This document shows positions 1 to 8,637 of a DNA stretch of 16,035 nucleotides, one piece after another; within the stretch, counting starts at the first letter, position 1, and each line of letters begins with the position of its first letter. Below the pieces are notes generated by a model. The model was not told where the DNA came from and ran no database searches. It worked only from the letters and a program-made list of their open reading frames with translations. The stretch lies in contig JBJXFY010000022.1 of the NCBI GenBank assembly GCA_046155815.1, positions 1-16,035 on the forward strand, written 5' to 3'. This DNA is from JBJXFY01 sp046155815 (GTDB lineage Bacteria > Verrucomicrobiota > Verrucomicrobiia > Limisphaerales > CAIMTB01). The position numbers and the translations under genes were made by a program.

Positions 1-1224
1 GCCGTCCTGCAGGTGGGCACGCAGCTCCGCGGCGGTGGCGCCGGGCAGGTTGCCGGTCACGACCCAGAGGGCGGCGCCGGCGGGCAGCGGGTCGGCCGGG
101 CCGGGCTGCACCACGCTGAGCCGCTGCCGCGCCGTGGGCGTGAGCGCGCGGCGCAGGAAGAACAGCGGTTCGCCGGCGTCCTCCGCCGCCTCCGCTCCGA
201 GGTAGGCGACGACCGCCTCGGCCGGCTGCGGCGGCACGACGAAGGCGGTGTTGTCGAACGGCGCGGTGTCGCCGCTCAGCACGACGCGGTCCGGGGCGGG
301 GCCGTTCGTCGGCACGGGCAGCGAGACGATGCGCGCCTGCCCCGGCGGCACGTACACGTCCACCGGCGGGCCGGCGGGCCGTCCGTCCAGCGCGGCCCAC
401 GCGACCTGAAGCTGCTCGCTGCGCGCATCGGGGCTGTTCACCACGCGCACGCGCACGGCCGGTGCCGCGGTGCGGGCCGTGTCGGCGGCATCGGCCACGA
501 TCTGGAGGCCCGCGTTGCCGCCGGCCGGGGCCTTGAGGCTCTCAACACGCAGGACGACGCCGCGCGGCCAGTCGAAGGCCTGCAGCGCCTCGAGCCGGCC
601 GCCTTCCTGCACGTCGCTGATGAGGACGATCTCCCGCGCGGCGTCCGGGGCATCAAGGCCGGCCAGTTCCTCGGCCGCGCGCAGCAGGGCCTGGCCAAGC
701 TGCGTGCCGGCCCACGACGGCGTCACGTCGCCAAGCCGTCCGAGCACCTGCGCGGCGCGGTCGCCGGGCGGCAGCGCCTGCCAGTCATCGAACGTCATCA
801 CGGGAGTGACGGCGCGGTCGAAGGCGAAGACCGCCACGCGGTCGCCGGGCAGCGCGGCACGGAGTTCGGCGGCAAGCCGGCCGCGGGCGGCGTCCCACAG
901 GCCGTCGCGCCTCATGCTGGCGCTGGTGTCCACGAGGACGACGCGATGCTTCGCCGCGTCCGGCGACGTGGCCTCGGCCGCGGCCTGCCGGAAGAACGGC
1001 CGGGCAAAGGCGAGCGCCAGCAGCACGACGACGGCGGAGCGCAGCAGGAGCAGGAGCCAGTGCTCGATGCGGCTTTTGCGCGTCAGCCGCGGCGGGCTGG
1101 GCTTGAGGAACATCAGCGTGCTGAAGGGCGCCTGCTCGCGCGTCGTGCGGCGGATCAGGTGAAAGATCACCGGTCCGGCGACGGCGAGCGCGCCCAGCAG
1201 GAACAGCGGCGCGAGGAAACTCAT
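1..1224 (-). CDS. BatA-type membrane protein with vWA domain (3' end cut by window edge)
   Basis: The reverse-strand frame from the ATG at 1224 stays open for 408 codons to the left edge, so the C-terminus is missing. Residues 1-80 match the N-terminal BatA (aerotolerance regulator) domain: a first hydrophobic helix at about 6-24, the basic stretch HLIRR, a FSTLMFLKP motif, then RIEHWLLLLLR leading into a second helix (about 56-76) that ends in FARPFF. A von Willebrand A domain follows, with its metal-site signature DTSAS at residues 99-103 (D99, S101, S103). The rest is probably an extracytoplasmic beta-rich region. Proteins of this type sit in the inner membrane and work with MoxR ATPases and DUF58 proteins, but their target is generally unknown. 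The start overlaps the stop of the upstream DUF58 gene (ATGA), which suggests translational coupling. The family call is firm and the cellular role is inferred. Confidence 0.9.
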   Translation of the reverse strand, partial: MSFLAPLFLLGALAVAGPVIFHLIRRTTREQAPFSTLMFLKPSPPRLTRKSRIEHWLLLLLRSAVVVLLALAFARPFFRQAAAEATSPDAAKHRVVLVDTSASMRRDGLWDAARGRLAAELRAALPGDRVAVFAFDRAVTPVMTFDDWQALPPGDRAAQVLGRLGDVTPSWAGTQLGQALLRAAEELAGLDAPDAAREIVLISDVQEGGRLEALQAFDWPRGVVLRVESLKAPAGGNAGLQIVADAADTARTAAPAVRVRVVNSPDARSEQLQVAWAALDGRPAGPPVDVYVPPGQARIVSLPVPTNGPAPDRVVLSGDTAPFDNTAFVVPPQPAEAVVAYLGAEAAEDAGEPLFFLRRALTPTARQRLSVVQPGPADPLPAGAALWVVTGNLPGATAAELRAHLQDG

Positions 1225-2156
1225 GCGGCGGCCCTCCCCGGTGCGTTGTGGCGGGCGCGCCACGAGCGGCCGCGCGCGCGGCGGTCCTGCAGGAAGTCGA
1301 ACAGGGCGAGTTCCAGCGGCCGGTCGGTGGTCAGGCGGCGGAAGGTGATGCCGCTCTGGTCGCAGAGCCGGCGAAGGGCGGACGAATGCTCCTCAAACCG
1401 GGCGAGGTAGCCGGCCCGCGCCGCCGCCGGATCCACGTACACGACGCGGCCGGTCTCGAGGTCGCGGAACAGCGAGGCGTCGCCCAGCTCGAACGTGGTC
1501 TCCGCGGGATCGAGCACTTGGAACAGGACCAGCTCCTGCCCCGCGGCGGCCAGGAGCGGGAGCTCCCTCTGCAAAGGCTCAAGCGGGGCGAGGAAGTCCG
1601 AGATGACGACGACGAGGCCGCGCTTGCGCAGCAGTTCGCTGGTGCGGCGCAGGGGCGCGGCGAGGTCGGTGGCCGCGCCGCCGGGCGGCTTTTCCAGGGC
1701 GAACAGGAGCTGCCGGAGATGCCCGTGGCGGTGGCGGGCGGGCAGGTAGTCGCGCACGCCCTCGTCGAAGCTGAGCAGGCCCACGGCGTCGCCCTGCTGG
1801 TGGAGGAACCACGCGAGGGTGGCGGCGAGCGTGGCGGCGTAGGCGGCCTTGGTAAGGCCGTCGCGGCCGAACGTCATCGAACGGCTCAGGTCCACGACGA
1901 GCTGGACGCGGAGGTTCGTCTCGTCCTCGAAGCGGCGGATGAAGTCGCGGTCGCTGCGGGCGAAGACGCGCCAGTCGAGGTGGCGCGGGTCGTCGCCGGG
2001 GGAGTACTGGCGGTACTCGGAGAACTCGACGGAGAAGCCGTGGTAGGGGCTGCGGTGGAGGCCGGACCAGAAGCCCTCGACCACCGCGCGGGCGCGCAGC
2101 TCGAGGCTGCGGATGCGCATCAGCGCGGGCGGGTCAATGAGGCGGGGGGAGGTCAT
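1221..2156 (-). CDS. DUF58 domain protein
   Basis: This is a 311-residue protein if it starts at the ATG at 2156. A GTG at 2168 would add four residues (a valine-initiated MPRR), but the ATG gives an N-terminus (MTSPRLIDPPALMRI) typical of the family. The DUF58 hallmark is clear: YRQYSPGDDPRHLDW at about 48-62, then ARSDRDFIRRFEDE. It runs straight into a vWA-like segment with VVDLSRSMTFG, giving MIDAS-type residues D89, S91 and S93. No transmembrane helix is evident, so it is probably cytoplasmic or peripheral. DUF58 proteins are almost always encoded beside MoxR ATPases and are thought to be adaptors or substrates of that module. Its stop overlaps the start of the BatA-like gene by four bases. 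It is separated from moxR by a 157-base gap with hairpins, the only sizeable gap in this operon. Confidence 0.92.
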   Translation of the reverse strand: MTSPRLIDPPALMRIRSLELRARAVVEGFWSGLHRSPYHGFSVEFSEYRQYSPGDDPRHLDWRVFARSDRDFIRRFEDETNLRVQLVVDLSRSMTFGRDGLTKAAYAATLAATLAWFLHQQGDAVGLLSFDEGVRDYLPARHRHGHLRQLLFALEKPPGGAATDLAAPLRRTSELLRKRGLVVVISDFLAPLEPLQRELPLLAAAGQELVLFQVLDPAETTFELGDASLFRDLETGRVVYVDPAAARAGYLARFEEHSSALRRLCDQSGITFRRLTTDRPLELALFDFLQDRRARGRSWRARHNAPGRAAA

Positions 2157-2313
2157 GCGGCGTGGCACAGATTTTCAATCTGCCGTATCGCCGGCTTGAA
2201 GCCGGCGGGGCTGCGCCAAACACGGGGCGTCCGGAGCGAAGGCAGCGTGCGCAGGTTGCAAACCTGCGAAACAGCAGGCCGCAAGCCTGCGCTACGGTGT
2301 GGAGGCCCGTGCT
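2157..2313. other. Intergenic gap in the moxR-DUF58 operon, filled by hairpins
   Basis: This 157-base stretch separates the moxR stop (2314) from the DUF58 start (2156). Every other junction of the operon is an overlap or a gap of at most 10 bases. It holds four short perfect or near-perfect inverted repeats (listed separately) and no convincing coding frame. I saw no convincing promoter or T-tract terminator on either strand. The frames that cross it translate into low-complexity, Arg- and Ala-rich peptides and are treated as spurious. Confidence 0.7.
2168..2290. repeat. Cluster of four short inverted repeats (hairpin array)
   Basis: Four palindromes are spaced along 123 bases. (1) 2168-2182: 6-bp stem CAGATT/AATCTG, loop TTC. 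(2) 2189-2207: 8-bp stem CGCCGGCT/AGCCGGCG, loop TGA. (3) 2250-2268: 8-bp stem CGCAGGTT/AACCTGCG, loop GCA. (4) 2274-2290: 6-bp stem GCAGGC/GCCTGC, five-base loop. The stems differ in sequence but have similar size and very small loops, and each is self-complementary. That points to selection on structure, or to a multi-module repetitive element. I recognise the style from intergenic repeats of Verrucomicrobiota, but cannot confirm copy number from one window. It could act in the mRNA between moxR and the DUF58 gene as a processing, attenuation or stability element. Confidence 0.75.
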
Positions 2314-3363
<1,050 letters not shown>

Positions 3364-4227
3364 TCAATGGGTCATCAGATAGTAGATGAGGTTGATCCCG
3401 AGCGGATACGCGATCTTCTCGGAGAAGTTGTGGAAGTAGTAGTCGCTCTCGCCCTCGCGTTCCCAGCCGTCGCCGTTGTCGGTGTTGTGGGTGGCGAGGA
3501 CCATGATGCGGCCCTGGTCGTCGAGGATGGCGCGGTGGTGGACCTCCTGCGCGTCGTAGCGCTCCCAGGTTTCGCCGCCGTTGAACTGGCTCTCGATGCC
3601 GAGGCCGACGTTGGGCACCTGGCCCTTGGCCTTGATGCTGAAGACGCAGGAATAGAGCGGGTGACTGAGCGGCAGCTCGACGAACCTCCGGTCGGGAAAC
3701 ACCTCCCGCAGCACGGCCTCGCAGTTCGCCCATTCGCGCTCGCCCCAGAAGTCGTCGAGCATGAGGAAGCCGCCGTTGAGGAGGTACTTCCGCAGCGCCG
3801 CGACCTCCGCCCCGTCGAGCCAGAGGCCGCCCGGCTCGACGATGTAGATGAACGGGTAGTTCACCAGGTCGGGGTCGGTGAGGTTCAGGATGCGGCCGTC
3901 CGGGTCCACCTTGGCCGACGTCATCTGCTGGAGCCGGTAGGAAAGGTTGAGGTCGCTGTCCGGAAGGTCGGTGTCCCAGCCGCCGCGCCCGCGGCCGAAC
4001 CCGCCGCGGGTGTAGCGCACGCGGGCGAAGGTGAAGACGTCCTTGGTGAAGGCGGGCGGATTGGTCCAGACGGGCGTTCCGGTGCTGTGGGAGCCGACCT
4101 CGCGGGCGGTGCGGGTGGCGTCGCCGGCCCCGCCCTCGCCCCACCAGCCGCGGCGGCGCTGCGCCAGCACCGCCGTGGCCGCGAGCAGCAGCGCGAGCAG
4201 GAGGAGGGGGCGGAGGACGCGTTTCAT
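3364..4227 (-). CDS. DUF4159 domain protein, copy 2 (exported)
   Basis: A 287-residue protein with a probable signal peptide (KR start, hydrophobic 6-20, likely cleavage near LAQ 21-23). The DUF4159 body includes FTFARVRY (about 65-72), LNLSYRLQQMT (93-103), GGFLMLDDFWG (152-162), EVFPDRR, HPLY (189-192), HNTDNGDGWERE (247-258) and a C-terminal YPLGIN followed by a hydrophobic end. DUF4159 has no established biochemical activity; it is often encoded with MoxR/DUF58/BatA proteins and predicted to be extracytoplasmic. This copy is clearly paralogous to the gene just upstream (4238-5098). By eye about two-thirds of positions are identical after residue 60, and both end in MTH. The ten-base gap to copy 1 and the direct contact with moxR support one operon. 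Confidence 0.9.
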   Translation of the reverse strand: MKRVLRPLLLLALLLAATAVLAQRRRGWWGEGGAGDATRTAREVGSHSTGTPVWTNPPAFTKDVFTFARVRYTRGGFGRGRGGWDTDLPDSDLNLSYRLQQMTSAKVDPDGRILNLTDPDLVNYPFIYIVEPGGLWLDGAEVAALRKYLLNGGFLMLDDFWGEREWANCEAVLREVFPDRRFVELPLSHPLYSCVFSIKAKGQVPNVGLGIESQFNGGETWERYDAQEVHHRAILDDQGRIMVLATHNTDNGDGWEREGESDYYFHNFSEKIAYPLGINLIYYLMTH

Positions 4228-4237
4228 GGCCGGAGGC

Positions 4238-5098
4238 TCAATGGGTCATGACGTAGAAGATGATGTTCACCCCGAGCGGGTAGGCGACCTTTTCCGAGAA
4301 GTTGTGGAAGTAGTAGTCGCTTTCGCCTTCACGTTCCCAGCCATCGGCCGTGTCGGTGTTGTGCAGGGCCAGCACCATGAGCCGGCCCCGGTCGTCCTCG
4401 ATGCCGCGGTGATGGACCTCACGTGCGTCCTGGCGCTCCCAGGTGACACCGGTCTGCTCGCTCGCGATGCCCATGCGGACGTTCGGCACCTGGGCCTTGG
4501 CCTTGATCTCGAACACGCCATGGTACAGCGGGTGCGTGAGCGGGAGTTCAAAAAAGCGGCGGTCGGGGAACACCTCGCGGAACACGGCCTCGCAGTTGGC
4601 CCATTCGCGTTCTCCCCAGAAATCGTCCATGAGGAGGAAGCCGCCATTCAGCAGATACCGACGCAGCGCGGCCACCTCGTCTTCGCCGAGATTCAGGCTG
4701 CCGGCGGCGGAGAGGAAGATGAACGGGTGACCGCGCAGCGCGGCGTCCGTGACGCGGAGCAGGCGACCGTCCGGGGCCACGCGCAGCGCGGTCATCTGCT
4801 GGAGCCGGTAGGAGAGGTTCAGGTCGGCGTCCGGCAGGTAGGTGGTCCAGCCGCCGCTGCCGCGCCGGCCGGAATGCAGGCTCTTGTCGTAGCGGACACG
4901 GGCGAAGGTGAAAACGTCGTGGGCGAAGGATGGGGCGTTCGTCCAGTCCGGGAAGCCCGTGCTGCGCGAGGGCACCTCGCGGGCCGTGAGCGTATCCTCC
5001 GACACGAAGATCTCGCCGCCCCGATGGGGGCCGCCGCGCCGCTCCTGCGCGTGGGCGGCCACGGAGGAGGCGAACAGCAGGGAGGCGAGGAGCTTCAT
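4238..5098 (-). CDS. DUF4159 domain protein, copy 1 (exported)
   Basis: A 286-residue paralogue of the next gene, with the same motif order: FTFARVRY (63-70), LNLSYRLQQMT (93-103), GGFLLMDDFWGEREWANCE (152-170), HPLY (189-192), HNTDTADGWERE, and YPLGVN near the end. A short signal peptide is likely (MKLLASLLFASSVAAHA, cleavage near AHA-Q at 17-18). The main differences from copy 2 are in the mature N-terminus (17-60), the loop at about 71-84 (basic, Gly-rich in both) and residues 118-140. The ATG overlaps the stop of the upstream TPR-peptidase gene (ATGA), so translation is probably coupled. The function is unknown, and the tandem copies may have separate roles or form a heteromer. Confidence 0.9.
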   Translation of the reverse strand: MKLLASLLFASSVAAHAQERRGGPHRGGEIFVSEDTLTAREVPSRSTGFPDWTNAPSFAHDVFTFARVRYDKSLHSGRRGSGGWTTYLPDADLNLSYRLQQMTALRVAPDGRLLRVTDAALRGHPFIFLSAAGSLNLGEDEVAALRRYLLNGGFLLMDDFWGEREWANCEAVFREVFPDRRFFELPLTHPLYHGVFEIKAKAQVPNVRMGIASEQTGVTWERQDAREVHHRGIEDDRGRLMVLALHNTDTADGWEREGESDYYFHNFSEKVAYPLGVNIIFYVMTH

Positions 5099-7662
5099 GG
5101 GCGGGCCGTTTCCCCGGCCGGTGCCGGCTGCATGTCGAGCAGCAGGGCCAGCGCGGCGCGGTGGCGCGGGGCCTCCTCGAGCGCGAGCAGCACCTGGCGG
5201 CGGGCCTCGGGATGGCCGGACCGGTGCAGCAGCCGGGCGAGGCGGAAATGCACCTCCGCCGGGTCCGGCGGCTCAAGCTGAAGCACGGCCTCCCACGAGG
5301 CGATGGCGGCCGGGCCGTCGCCCAGTTCCTCGGCGGCCTGCGCGTTGAGCCGATGCGGCGGGGCGACGAGCGGGTTCACGGCGAGGAACTGCTCCGCGTA
5401 CCGGCGCACGGCCGGCCAGTCCTCGGCCGCGGCGGCGAGTTCCATGAGCCGCAGGTAGGCATCCGTCGCGCCGGCGTCGCGCGCGGCGTAGGCCTCGAGC
5501 GTTCGCTGTTCGGCCGGCGTGTCTCCCAACGCACGCTGCACGGCGGCAAGCTGCGCCCAGGCGCTGTCGGCACCCGTTTGGTCGGGATGCAGGGTGACGA
5601 GCTTCTCGAGCGGCGCTTTGGCGGCGGCCCAGTTCTTTTCCTCGGTGAAGCGCTCCGCCTGCCGCTGCAGCACCCAGTAGTTCGTCGGCCGCGTCTGCTC
5701 CCAGCCGGCCAGCGTGGCCTCGACCTGCGCGGGCGGCGTACTCTCCGGCGGCTTCTCCCAGTCGAGGCCCGGCCCGAGGCCGCGCGCGCGCGCCTCGGCG
5801 AAGGCCTTGAAATCCTTCTCCAGCTCGGCGAGAGGCGCGGCGCGGCGGGCGAGCGCGTCGTTGACCGGCGTGCCCGCCTTCAGGTCGGTCAGCACGGCCG
5901 TCAGCGCATCGAGACCGTGCTTTTCAATCAAAAACTGCACGGCCAGCGAGGACTGGAAGTAGGCGAACTGCAGGTGGAACGGCGTCTTCGGCGTCAGGAA
6001 CGCCGCGCTCAGGCCCGCGATCGGCGGCATGTCCCCGCGCAGGATCATGTCGCGGAAGCGCGGCGTCATGCGCTGGCCCCACGATGGATTTTCACGGCCC
6101 TCCTCGTACACGGAGATGCCCTCGCTCAGCCAGCGGGGCATCTTGTTCGCCGTCATCTGGAGCGTGACGACGTGGGCGAACTCGTGCCACAGCACGGCCT
6201 CCCAGTTCACCCGGCCGCCGCGGTTGGCGGCGGGGCTGTTGGCCGTGATCACGCGGCCGAAGCACACGCCGAGGTAGCCCGGATTGTCCGGCATCCCGAA
6301 CGTGCGCACGCCGAAGTCCTTCTCCTCCGCGAAAATCTCCACCGTGGTGGGGTACTCGAGCTCCACGCCGTAGCGGGTGACGAGGTTCGTGCGGGCGCGC
6401 TCGAGCAGGGCCAGCACGCGCGGGCCGTACACGGCGGCCTCGCGGCCCGCGAGGCGGACCACAAAGTACTCGTTGGTCAGCGTCGCGTAACCGGCCATCG
6501 TGTCCTTGAGCGTCACGAGGTTGAAGGCCGTGACGTCGTAGGCGTCGGCCTTGTGGACCTCCTGCGCGAGGCGCCAGCCCTCCTCGCTCTCGCCCAGCCG
6601 CAGCAGGTCGGTCGCGAGCTGCGCCTTCGCGGGCAGGAACTCCGGGTCGAACTTCAGCGCCTGCCGCTGGCGGTCCGCGCCTTCGGCGAAACGGTACTTC
6701 TGCGACAGCTTCCGGCCCAAGAGATGGTCCACTTCGGGATTCGCGGCCCAGTATTTCAACGCCTTCGCGCGCGCTCCGGCCTCCGCGTCCGTTTCGTTGC
6801 GGAGGTGCGCGATCACCGCCTCGTAGGCCCACGCGTCGGGATGCCACGGGTTCACGGCGCGCACCTCGGCCAGCGTCTTCTGCGCGCCGTCATAGTCCTC
6901 CGCGTCGAGGCGGTGGTCCGTGAGCAGCAGCAGGCTGGGGACGTGGCGCGGGTTGGTCTCGAGCACGCCTTCCAACGACTCGATCATCGCTTCGCGGTCG
7001 CCGTCCGCGTAGGCGCGGGCCAGGCCGTGACGGAGGTCGGGATCGCCGGGGTGCTTCTTCAGCCCGTCGCCAAACGCGCGGGCGGCGAGGTCGAAGTCGC
7101 CCTTGTCGAAAGCGAGTTCGCCGCGCGCAAGGAACACGTCGCGGCTGTCGGCGTCGAGCTTCGTGGCCGTGGCGTACACCTCGTCCAGCACCTGCTTCGG
7201 GTCCGCGCCCAGCCGGAGCGCGGTGCGGCCGAAGACGACGAGGCTGGACGCGTCGCGGTAGGCCCACGGGCGGGTCGTGACGAGCAGGCGGATCTGGTCC
7301 AGCGCGGCGGCGGCCCCGATGCCGTCGCCGGTGCGGCGGGCGGTTTCGTACGCGAGCCAGCGGAGGCGGACGTTGCGTGGCTCCCGGGCGACGGCGGCTC
7401 CGACCGCGGCATGGGCTTCGGGATAGCGGCCGAGCGTGAGGAGCAGTTCGCCCCGGAGCAGCTCGAGTTCGGCGGGCGTGGCCTTATCGGCGTCGGAGGG
7501 CGGGAGCATCTCCAGTGCGGCCTCATATCTGCCGGTGCGCTGAAGCTCGCGGAGGTCGTCCAGCTCGGCCGCCGGCAGCCGGGCCGCGGCGCCGAGGAGC
7601 AGCACGGCGAGGCCGGCCAGCAGGCCGCCGGGTCGGGAGGCGGGTGGAAGGTGGAGTGGCAT
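5095..7662 (-). CDS. Secreted TPR protein with HExxH metallopeptidase (peptidase MA-like) core
   Basis: About 855 residues from the ATG at 7662; a GTG at 7686 would add eight. The start is followed by a hydrophobic signal segment (LLAGLAVLLLGAAARLPAA), so export is likely. N-terminal TPR-like helical repeats span roughly 40-380. A central domain follows with LWHEFAHVVTLQM (H493, E494, H497), then MPRWLSEGISVYEE, whose E514 fits the third zinc ligand of a gluzincin. This resembles the peptidase MA family of TPR-associated zinc peptidases. A second TPR block occupies about 650-850. The zinc motif is intact, so it may be active, but the substrate is unknown. It is the first gene of the leftward operon and overlaps the first DUF4159 gene by ATGA. 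A purely scaffolding role with a vestigial active site is an alternative. Confidence 0.88.
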   Translation of the reverse strand: MPLHLPPASRPGGLLAGLAVLLLGAAARLPAAELDDLRELQRTGRYEAALEMLPPSDADKATPAELELLRGELLLTLGRYPEAHAAVGAAVAREPRNVRLRWLAYETARRTGDGIGAAAALDQIRLLVTTRPWAYRDASSLVVFGRTALRLGADPKQVLDEVYATATKLDADSRDVFLARGELAFDKGDFDLAARAFGDGLKKHPGDPDLRHGLARAYADGDREAMIESLEGVLETNPRHVPSLLLLTDHRLDAEDYDGAQKTLAEVRAVNPWHPDAWAYEAVIAHLRNETDAEAGARAKALKYWAANPEVDHLLGRKLSQKYRFAEGADRQRQALKFDPEFLPAKAQLATDLLRLGESEEGWRLAQEVHKADAYDVTAFNLVTLKDTMAGYATLTNEYFVVRLAGREAAVYGPRVLALLERARTNLVTRYGVELEYPTTVEIFAEEKDFGVRTFGMPDNPGYLGVCFGRVITANSPAANRGGRVNWEAVLWHEFAHVVTLQMTANKMPRWLSEGISVYEEGRENPSWGQRMTPRFRDMILRGDMPPIAGLSAAFLTPKTPFHLQFAYFQSSLAVQFLIEKHGLDALTAVLTDLKAGTPVNDALARRAAPLAELEKDFKAFAEARARGLGPGLDWEKPPESTPPAQVEATLAGWEQTRPTNYWVLQRQAERFTEEKNWAAAKAPLEKLVTLHPDQTGADSAWAQLAAVQRALGDTPAEQRTLEAYAARDAGATDAYLRLMELAAAAEDWPAVRRYAEQFLAVNPLVAPPHRLNAQAAEELGDGPAAIASWEAVLQLEPPDPAEVHFRLARLLHRSGHPEARRQVLLALEEAPRHRAALALLLDMQPAPAGETARP

Positions 7663-7830
7663 GGGGACGGGGGAGCTCAGCCGCACTGCAAGCTTTCCGC
7701 ACTGTCGGGGCTTCTCAAGTGGTTGCGTCCGGAATCATGCCGGTGCGGGACGAGGCGGGGCTTTCGCGGGGTGGATCGGGTTCCCCCGTTGGAGCTTGGA
7801 GCCGGGGCGTTGAAATTTCACCCTGTGGCC
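7663..7830. promoter_or_regulatory. Divergent intergenic region between the TPR-peptidase operon and kdsB
   Basis: These 168 bases separate two divergent genes, so promoters for both must lie here or overlap the coding ends. No hexamer pair close to the sigma-70 consensus was convincing on either strand. There is an 8-base direct repeat CCGCACTG at 7681-7688 and 7697-7704, 16 bases apart start to start. There is also a perfect 10-base palindrome at 7811-7820. Either could be an operator, but nothing here identifies a regulator. Confidence 0.45.
7811..7820. repeat. Palindrome TGAAATTTCA upstream of kdsB
   Basis: A perfect 10-base palindrome ends ten bases before the kdsB ATG. It is an AT-rich island in very GC-rich sequence. 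It may be an operator half-site pair or simply a low-stability ribosome-access region. No regulator is implied by the neighbours. Confidence 0.35.
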
Positions 7831-8568
7831 ATGCGCCTCGTGGGAATCATCCCGGCCCGCCACGCCTCGACGCGGTTTCCAGGCAAGCCGCTTCACCTCA
7901 TCGCCGGCCGGCCGCTGGTGCGGCACGTCGTGGAACGCTGCCGCCTCGCTCGCTCGCTCACGGACATCATCGTGGCGACGGACGACACTCGCATCGCCGA
8001 CGCCGTGCGCCCCTTCTGCCGCGTGGAGATGACGCGGGCGGACCACGCGAGCGGCACGGACCGCATCGCCGAGGTCGCCGCGCGGCTGGACTGTGACGGC
8101 GTGGTGAACATCCAGGGCGACGAGCCGCTCATGGACCCGGCGGCCGTGGACGCCGTGGCCGCCGCGCTGGCCGACGCGGAAATGACCACGGCCGCGACGC
8201 CGATCCGCGACGCCGCCGTGTGGGAGAATCCCAATGTCGTGAAGGTGGTCACGGCGCTGGACGGCCGCGCGCTGTACTTCTCGCGGCGCACGATCCCGTA
8301 CCTGCGCGACCACGCGGCGGCGGCGGGGGAGGCGCAGCTGCGGGAGTTTCCATTCCTGCACCATCTCGGGCTGTACGGCTACCGGCGCGGGACGCTGCTG
8401 CGGCTGGTGAAGTTCCCGGTGTCGCCGCTGGAAGACGCGGAGAAGCTCGAGCAGCTCCGGGCGCTGGAGCACGGCATCGCCATCCGCGTGGTGCGCGTGG
8501 AGCGGGCTCATCCAGGCGTGGACACGCCGGAGGACGCGGCGCGCGTGGAGGCGATGCTGGCGGGTTGA
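7831..8568 (+). CDS. kdsB: 3-deoxy-manno-octulosonate cytidylyltransferase (CMP-KDO synthetase)
   Basis: A 245-residue protein, the normal length for KdsB. It activates KDO with CTP to CMP-KDO in the cytoplasm, supplying the sugar that links lipid A to the LPS core. The N-terminus MRLVGIIPARHASTRFPGKPL carries the nucleotide-binding signature (PARxxSTRxPGKPL). VATDD lies at 48-52, ASGTDR at 73-78, NIQGDEP at 93-99, SRRTIPY in the middle, and HLGLYGYR and LEQLRALEHG towards the end, all conserved in the family. I chose the ATG at 7831 because it sits exactly at the conserved N-terminus; the frame is open much further upstream only because of base composition. The gene implies a Gram-negative envelope with KDO-containing LPS. 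No other LPS genes are visible next to it. Confidence 0.96.
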   Translation: MRLVGIIPARHASTRFPGKPLHLIAGRPLVRHVVERCRLARSLTDIIVATDDTRIADAVRPFCRVEMTRADHASGTDRIAEVAARLDCDGVVNIQGDEPLMDPAAVDAVAAALADAEMTTAATPIRDAAVWENPNVVKVVTALDGRALYFSRRTIPYLRDHAAAAGEAQLREFPFLHHLGLYGYRRGTLLRLVKFPVSPLEDAEKLEQLRALEHGIAIRVVRVERAHPGVDTPEDAARVEAMLAG

Positions 8569-8637
8569 ACCGCGGCGCCGCTTCGGTCTCGCCACCGCGG
8601 CGGTGAGCGGCGAGGCTGCCCCAGCCCAATCCCGGCC

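Noticed and set aside
13..1410. A plus-strand open frame of about 465 codons over the BatA-like gene
   Set aside because: The minus strand carries a BatA domain and a MIDAS motif; the plus-strand product is composition-driven.
2168..2290. CRISPR array
   Set aside because: The palindromes differ in sequence and spacing, there is no constant direct repeat or unique spacer set, and no cas gene is present.
5161..8568. A plus-strand open frame of over 1,100 codons opposite the TPR-peptidase gene and running into kdsB
   Set aside because: Only the last 245 codons (from 7831) are a recognisable protein. The rest is Arg/Gly/Ala-rich antisense of a clear minus-strand gene, as expected at this GC content.
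8569..8637. Terminator between kdsB and ppk2
   Set aside because: Short GC-rich complementary words (CTCGCC/GGCGAG) can pair but there is no T-tract, and such pairs are expected by chance at this GC content.
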